Assembly (NCBI GenBank): GCA_963780135.1
Contig: CAWAAR010000003.1
Span: forward strand, 1,054,001 to 1,118,000
Origin: Clostridium_AM sp963780135
Lineage (GTDB): Bacteria > Bacillota > Clostridia > Clostridiales > Clostridiaceae
Direction: 5' to 3'
Length of the DNA stretch: 64,000 nucleotides
The notes below the pieces were generated by a model. The model made no database searches. It saw nothing but the letters and a program-made list of their open reading frames with translations, and was not told where the DNA came from. Positions 61,468 through 64,000 of this stretch are shown in pieces. Both the position numbers and the translations under genes were made by a program. Within the stretch, counting starts at the first letter, position 1; each line of letters opens with the position of its first letter.

Positions 61468-62597
61468 TTAAAAATCTTTCTCTGTATTTTTTTTATAAAC
61501 TTTTGAAAACAATTCTTCTATTTTTAATGGTATTTCCATATCATATTGAGTTTTCAAAATCCATTTAATATTTTTATAATGCTTTCTTAAGGAGTAAACA
61601 TCATTCATTTTATCATATGCTAAAAAAATCATATTATTTATTTCTTCATTGTATGGATTCTTCTCTACTAAAATATTTAAATACTTTAAGGCAATTTTAT
61701 ATTTTTCATATTTTATTAAATACTTAGAAAAATCCATTAATAAATCTAAATATTTTCTTCTTAACCTTTCCTCCATTGGAGCTGACCATATATAACAATT
61801 TTCAGCAAGATAATCTCCAGTGTATAAATTTATAATTTTGTCGATAACACTTATTGTATCTTCATTGATTATTTTACATTCATCTATAAGTCTCTGAAAC
61901 TCAAATATATCACAATATATATTTTCCATATTCATTTGATAACAATTATTTGAATACTCTATTTTAAAGTTTCCACCTAAATTTTTCATTGACTTTCTAA
62001 GTCTACTTATAGTAGTTTGCAAGTAAACAAGACTATTTTTATAGTCATCTCCAAACCATAAATTTTCGATTATTTTATCTTTATGTATACTTTTCCCTAT
62101 ATTTTCAAATAAATAAGCAAATAAAGATTTTTCTTTTTTGTCTTCCATTTTAGCTTATTCTCTCCATAATAAACTTCTAAGGCATTAAAGCACAATATCC
62201 TATATTTTCCATTTATTTCAAGCTTTTCTTCACTAACTCTTTTATCTATAATTCTTTTTAACGTTTTATTAAATCTTTCTTTTCTGATAGGCTTTAAAAC
62301 ATAATCCAATGCATTTACTTCGAAAGCTTCCACTGCATATTCACTATATGCTGTTATGAAGACAATTTCCATTGCAGGATTTGTTTCTAGGAGCTTTTCT
62401 GAAAGCTCTAACCCATTTATTCCTGGCATTTCAATATCAAGAAAAGCTATATCTGGTTTTAATAAATTTGAAATTTCTAGAGCTTTGTAAGGATTTAAAA
62501 ATGATCCTACGATTTGCAGATCACAATCATCTTTTATTAATTCTTCTATTTCTAAGATATTAAATTCCTCATCATCCACAATGATAATTTTAATCAT
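61468..62597 (-). CDS. REC-winged-helix-BTAD response regulator, read through a -1 frameshift site
   Basis: Receiver (residues 1-120: acidic pair VDDEE, Asp in IAFLDIEMPGING, Lys in YVLKPIRK) followed by a SARP-like winged helix and a BTAD helical repeat domain (DIFEFQRLIDECK, LYTGDYLAENCYIWS). The ATG at 62597 is 13 bases after the kinase stop. The first frame runs into a stop soon after the A6 tract (62139-62134), whose codons are ACA AAA AAG; a -1 shift there joins KWKTKK to EKSLFAYLFENIGKS, giving about 376 residues, the usual length. Same heptamer as in pflB. Otherwise the gene is intact, so it is either frameshifted or misread by one A. Confidence 0.88.
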
Positions 62598-62610
62598 ACT
62601 TCCTACTCCC

Positions 62611-64000
62611 TTATTCAACTCTTTTTACCGGAAATTTCATAAAAATCTTAGTTCCTATTCCAATGATACTTTCTATTTCAATACCACGCCCATAATAATT
62701 TATAAGCCGCCTATTTACATTTAGAATACCTACTCCTGCTTTTTTATCCTTACCATTTATTATCTGTGAAATCCTATCTTGAGATATTCCAATTCCATCA
62801 TCCTCAATCTTTATATACACATAGCTCTGCTCTCGCTGTATAGAAATCTTAACTGTTACACCCTCTTCTTTTTCTAAAATGCCATGTCTTACCGCATTCT
62901 CAACCAATGGTTGTATGATAAGCTGAGGTATCTTTATATTTGTATCCTCTCCAACATAAATTTCTATCTTAAGTCTATCTTTAAATCTTGCTTTTTCTAT
63001 AGAAAGATACGCATTTACTGTTTCAAGTTCTTTAGATATAAAGACAAAGTCATCTTTTCTATTAAAATTAAAACTTCCTCTTAAATAATCACTTAAATCT
63101 AATATAAGTTCTTTTGCTTTAAGTGGTTCTCTAGTTGTAAAAGATGCGATAGCACTAAGAGCATTGTAAATAAAATGAGGTTTTATTTGCGCCTGTAAAA
63201 AAGCTGTTTCTGAAGCAATTACGCATCTTACAGATTTTTTTAATTGCAGTAATGTATTCACTCGTGCCTTCATTTCTCCAAGATTATAGGGCTTTACTAA
63301 AAAATCATTAGCTCCAGCTTCAAATCCTAAAAACAAATCATTTGGATCTGATTTTGCTGTTAGCATCAGTACTGGTAAATCTAAGGCTGAATACTTTTCT
63401 CTTATCTTTTTACATACCTCTATACCTGAAATCCTTGGCATCATAAGATCAAGAATGCACAAGTCATATTTTAGTCCATCTTCCAGTAATTTTAATGCTT
63501 CTTTTCCACTAGTCACAGCTGTTACATTAAATTTTTCCATGAGCAGTACATTTAAAAGCACTTTAAGATTTGCTTTCTCATCATCTACCGCAAGTATTGA
63601 AAATTCTCCTCCTACATTATGCTTAAAATTTGTTTCCTCTTCCATTGTAAATTCATCCCAAACAATAGGTTCTATATAAAAATCATCTGCTTTTAAGTCA
63701 ATATTTTTTTTATTACTTTCTTTTAATGTAAAAATAAATTCAGAACCTACACCTTCTTCAGATATAACCCCAATTTTCCCTCCATGTATTTCTACAAGCT
63801 GTTTTGTTACTGATAAGCCAAGTCCTGTACCTCTATACTCCCTTGTATCTTTTGGATTGACCTGCTCAAAAGATTTAAAAATATTTTCATGCATCGCTTT
63901 TGGTATTCCTATACCTGTATCTTTTACAGATATATTTATATTTCCGTTAATTTTTGTTGCTGCCACAGTTATTGTGCCTTCTTCTGTAAATTTAACTGCA
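62611..64000 (-). CDS. Hybrid histidine kinase: HATPase-REC-LytS-type kinase (5' truncated)
   Basis: The frame is open to the window edge, where AVKFTEEGTITV shows the N box of a HATPase, so the N-terminal sensor and first HisKA lie outside. Visible order: HATPase (VKDTGIGIPKAMHENIFKSF, GTGLGLSVTKQLVE), receiver (VDDEKANLKVL, Asp in LCILDLMMPRISG, Lys in FLVKPYN), LytS-type His_kinase (AQIKPHFIYNALSAI) and a second HATPase (IQPLVENAVRHG, IKIEDDGIGIS). A phosphorelay kinase of the 7TM-sensor or similar type, paired with the REC-BTAD regulator 13 bases downstream. Confidence 0.93.
   Translation of the reverse strand, partial: AVKFTEEGTITVAATKINGNINISVKDTGIGIPKAMHENIFKSFEQVNPKDTREYRGTGLGLSVTKQLVEIHGGKIGVISEEGVGSEFIFTLKESNKKNIDLKADDFYIEPIVWDEFTMEEETNFKHNVGGEFSILAVDDEKANLKVLLNVLLMEKFNVTAVTSGKEALKLLEDGLKYDLCILDLMMPRISGIEVCKKIREKYSALDLPVLMLTAKSDPNDLFLGFEAGANDFLVKPYNLGEMKARVNTLLQLKKSVRCVIASETAFLQAQIKPHFIYNALSAIASFTTREPLKAKELILDLSDYLRGSFNFNRKDDFVFISKELETVNAYLSIEKARFKDRLKIEIYVGEDTNIKIPQLIIQPLVENAVRHGILEKEEGVTVKISIQREQSYVYIKIEDDGIGISQDRISQIINGKDKKAGVGILNVNRRLINYYGRGIEIESIIGIGTKIFMKFPVKRVE

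Noticed and set aside
1..64000. CRISPR array, rRNA operon or complete prophage
   Set aside because: No regularly spaced direct repeats, rRNA sequence or structural phage genes were seen.

Overview
The window is strongly AT-rich, uses AGA/ATA-heavy codons, has GGAGG-type ribosome binding sites and U-tailed hairpin terminators, and carries anaerobic metabolism (pyruvate formate-lyase, anaerobic cobalamin synthesis, Feo iron uptake). Class III fructose-1,6-bisphosphatase, an AbrB/SpoVT-like regulator, a tryptophan T-box with trpP and a probable raiA-type structured RNA also fit. This points to a Clostridium sensu stricto or a close relative. The species cannot be fixed from the sequence alone.

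Layout. 1-2.9 kb: end of a cobalamin operon (cbiK, cbiJ, L-threonine kinase pduX, cobO). 3-5.6 kb: divergent zinc ABC transporter (permease and ATPase leftward, lipoprotein rightward). 5.8-11 kb: Fur-boxed feoA-feoA-feoB, then a second Fur-like box inside a hairpin ahead of a signalling cassette (DUF2325, HD-GYP, soluble chemotaxis-like protein, FeoC-like protein). 11-16.2 kb: tRNA-Glu, an integrase remnant, decayed DNA and several small secreted or membrane proteins, probably an old integration scar. 16.3-31 kb: PhoH-like ATPase, phosphodiester glycosidase-like protein, site-2 protease, TrmB, a MASE3-type histidine kinase, DUF2156 protein, chemoreceptor, SDR enzyme, a cluster of DnaA-box-like 9-mers, an atypical response regulator, and SdpI/GntR/DUF1648 genes. 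31-43 kb: CHAP-SH3 cell wall hydrolase, marR-hlyD-two-permease export operon, nuclease-helicase fusion, HD hydrolase, two-component pair. 43-54 kb: YkuD-like protein lacking its catalytic Cys, chemoreceptor, AbrB-type regulator, fbp, cls, an HTH protein, an HNH protein and small genes, then the structured RNA. 54-64 kb: CBS protein, pflB (frame-broken) and pflA, two tiny leftward genes, an amidohydrolase-like protein, T-box/trpP, palindromic repeats with an IS630 scrap, and a LytS-type kinase with its REC-BTAD regulator (also frame-broken).

The most interesting signals are these. (1) pflB and the REC-BTAD regulator are both interrupted at exactly the same in-frame heptamer A_AAA_AAG, the dnaX-type -1 slippery sequence, and in both a -1 shift restores the complete protein; homopolymer sequencing error is the main rival explanation. 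(2) Four DnaA-box-like 9-mers sit in head-to-tail array with 11-12 bp spacing away from any visible dnaA gene. (3) A Fur-like box lies in the loop of a hairpin between feoB and a c-di-GMP/chemotaxis-type cassette. (4) Two enzyme or receiver domains have lost key residues: a YkuD domain with Cys to Ser, and a receiver with Asp to Glu. (5) A mismatch in the acceptor stem of tRNA-Glu lies next to the integrase remnant. (6) Several nested palindromic elements and a likely raiA-type RNA are present.
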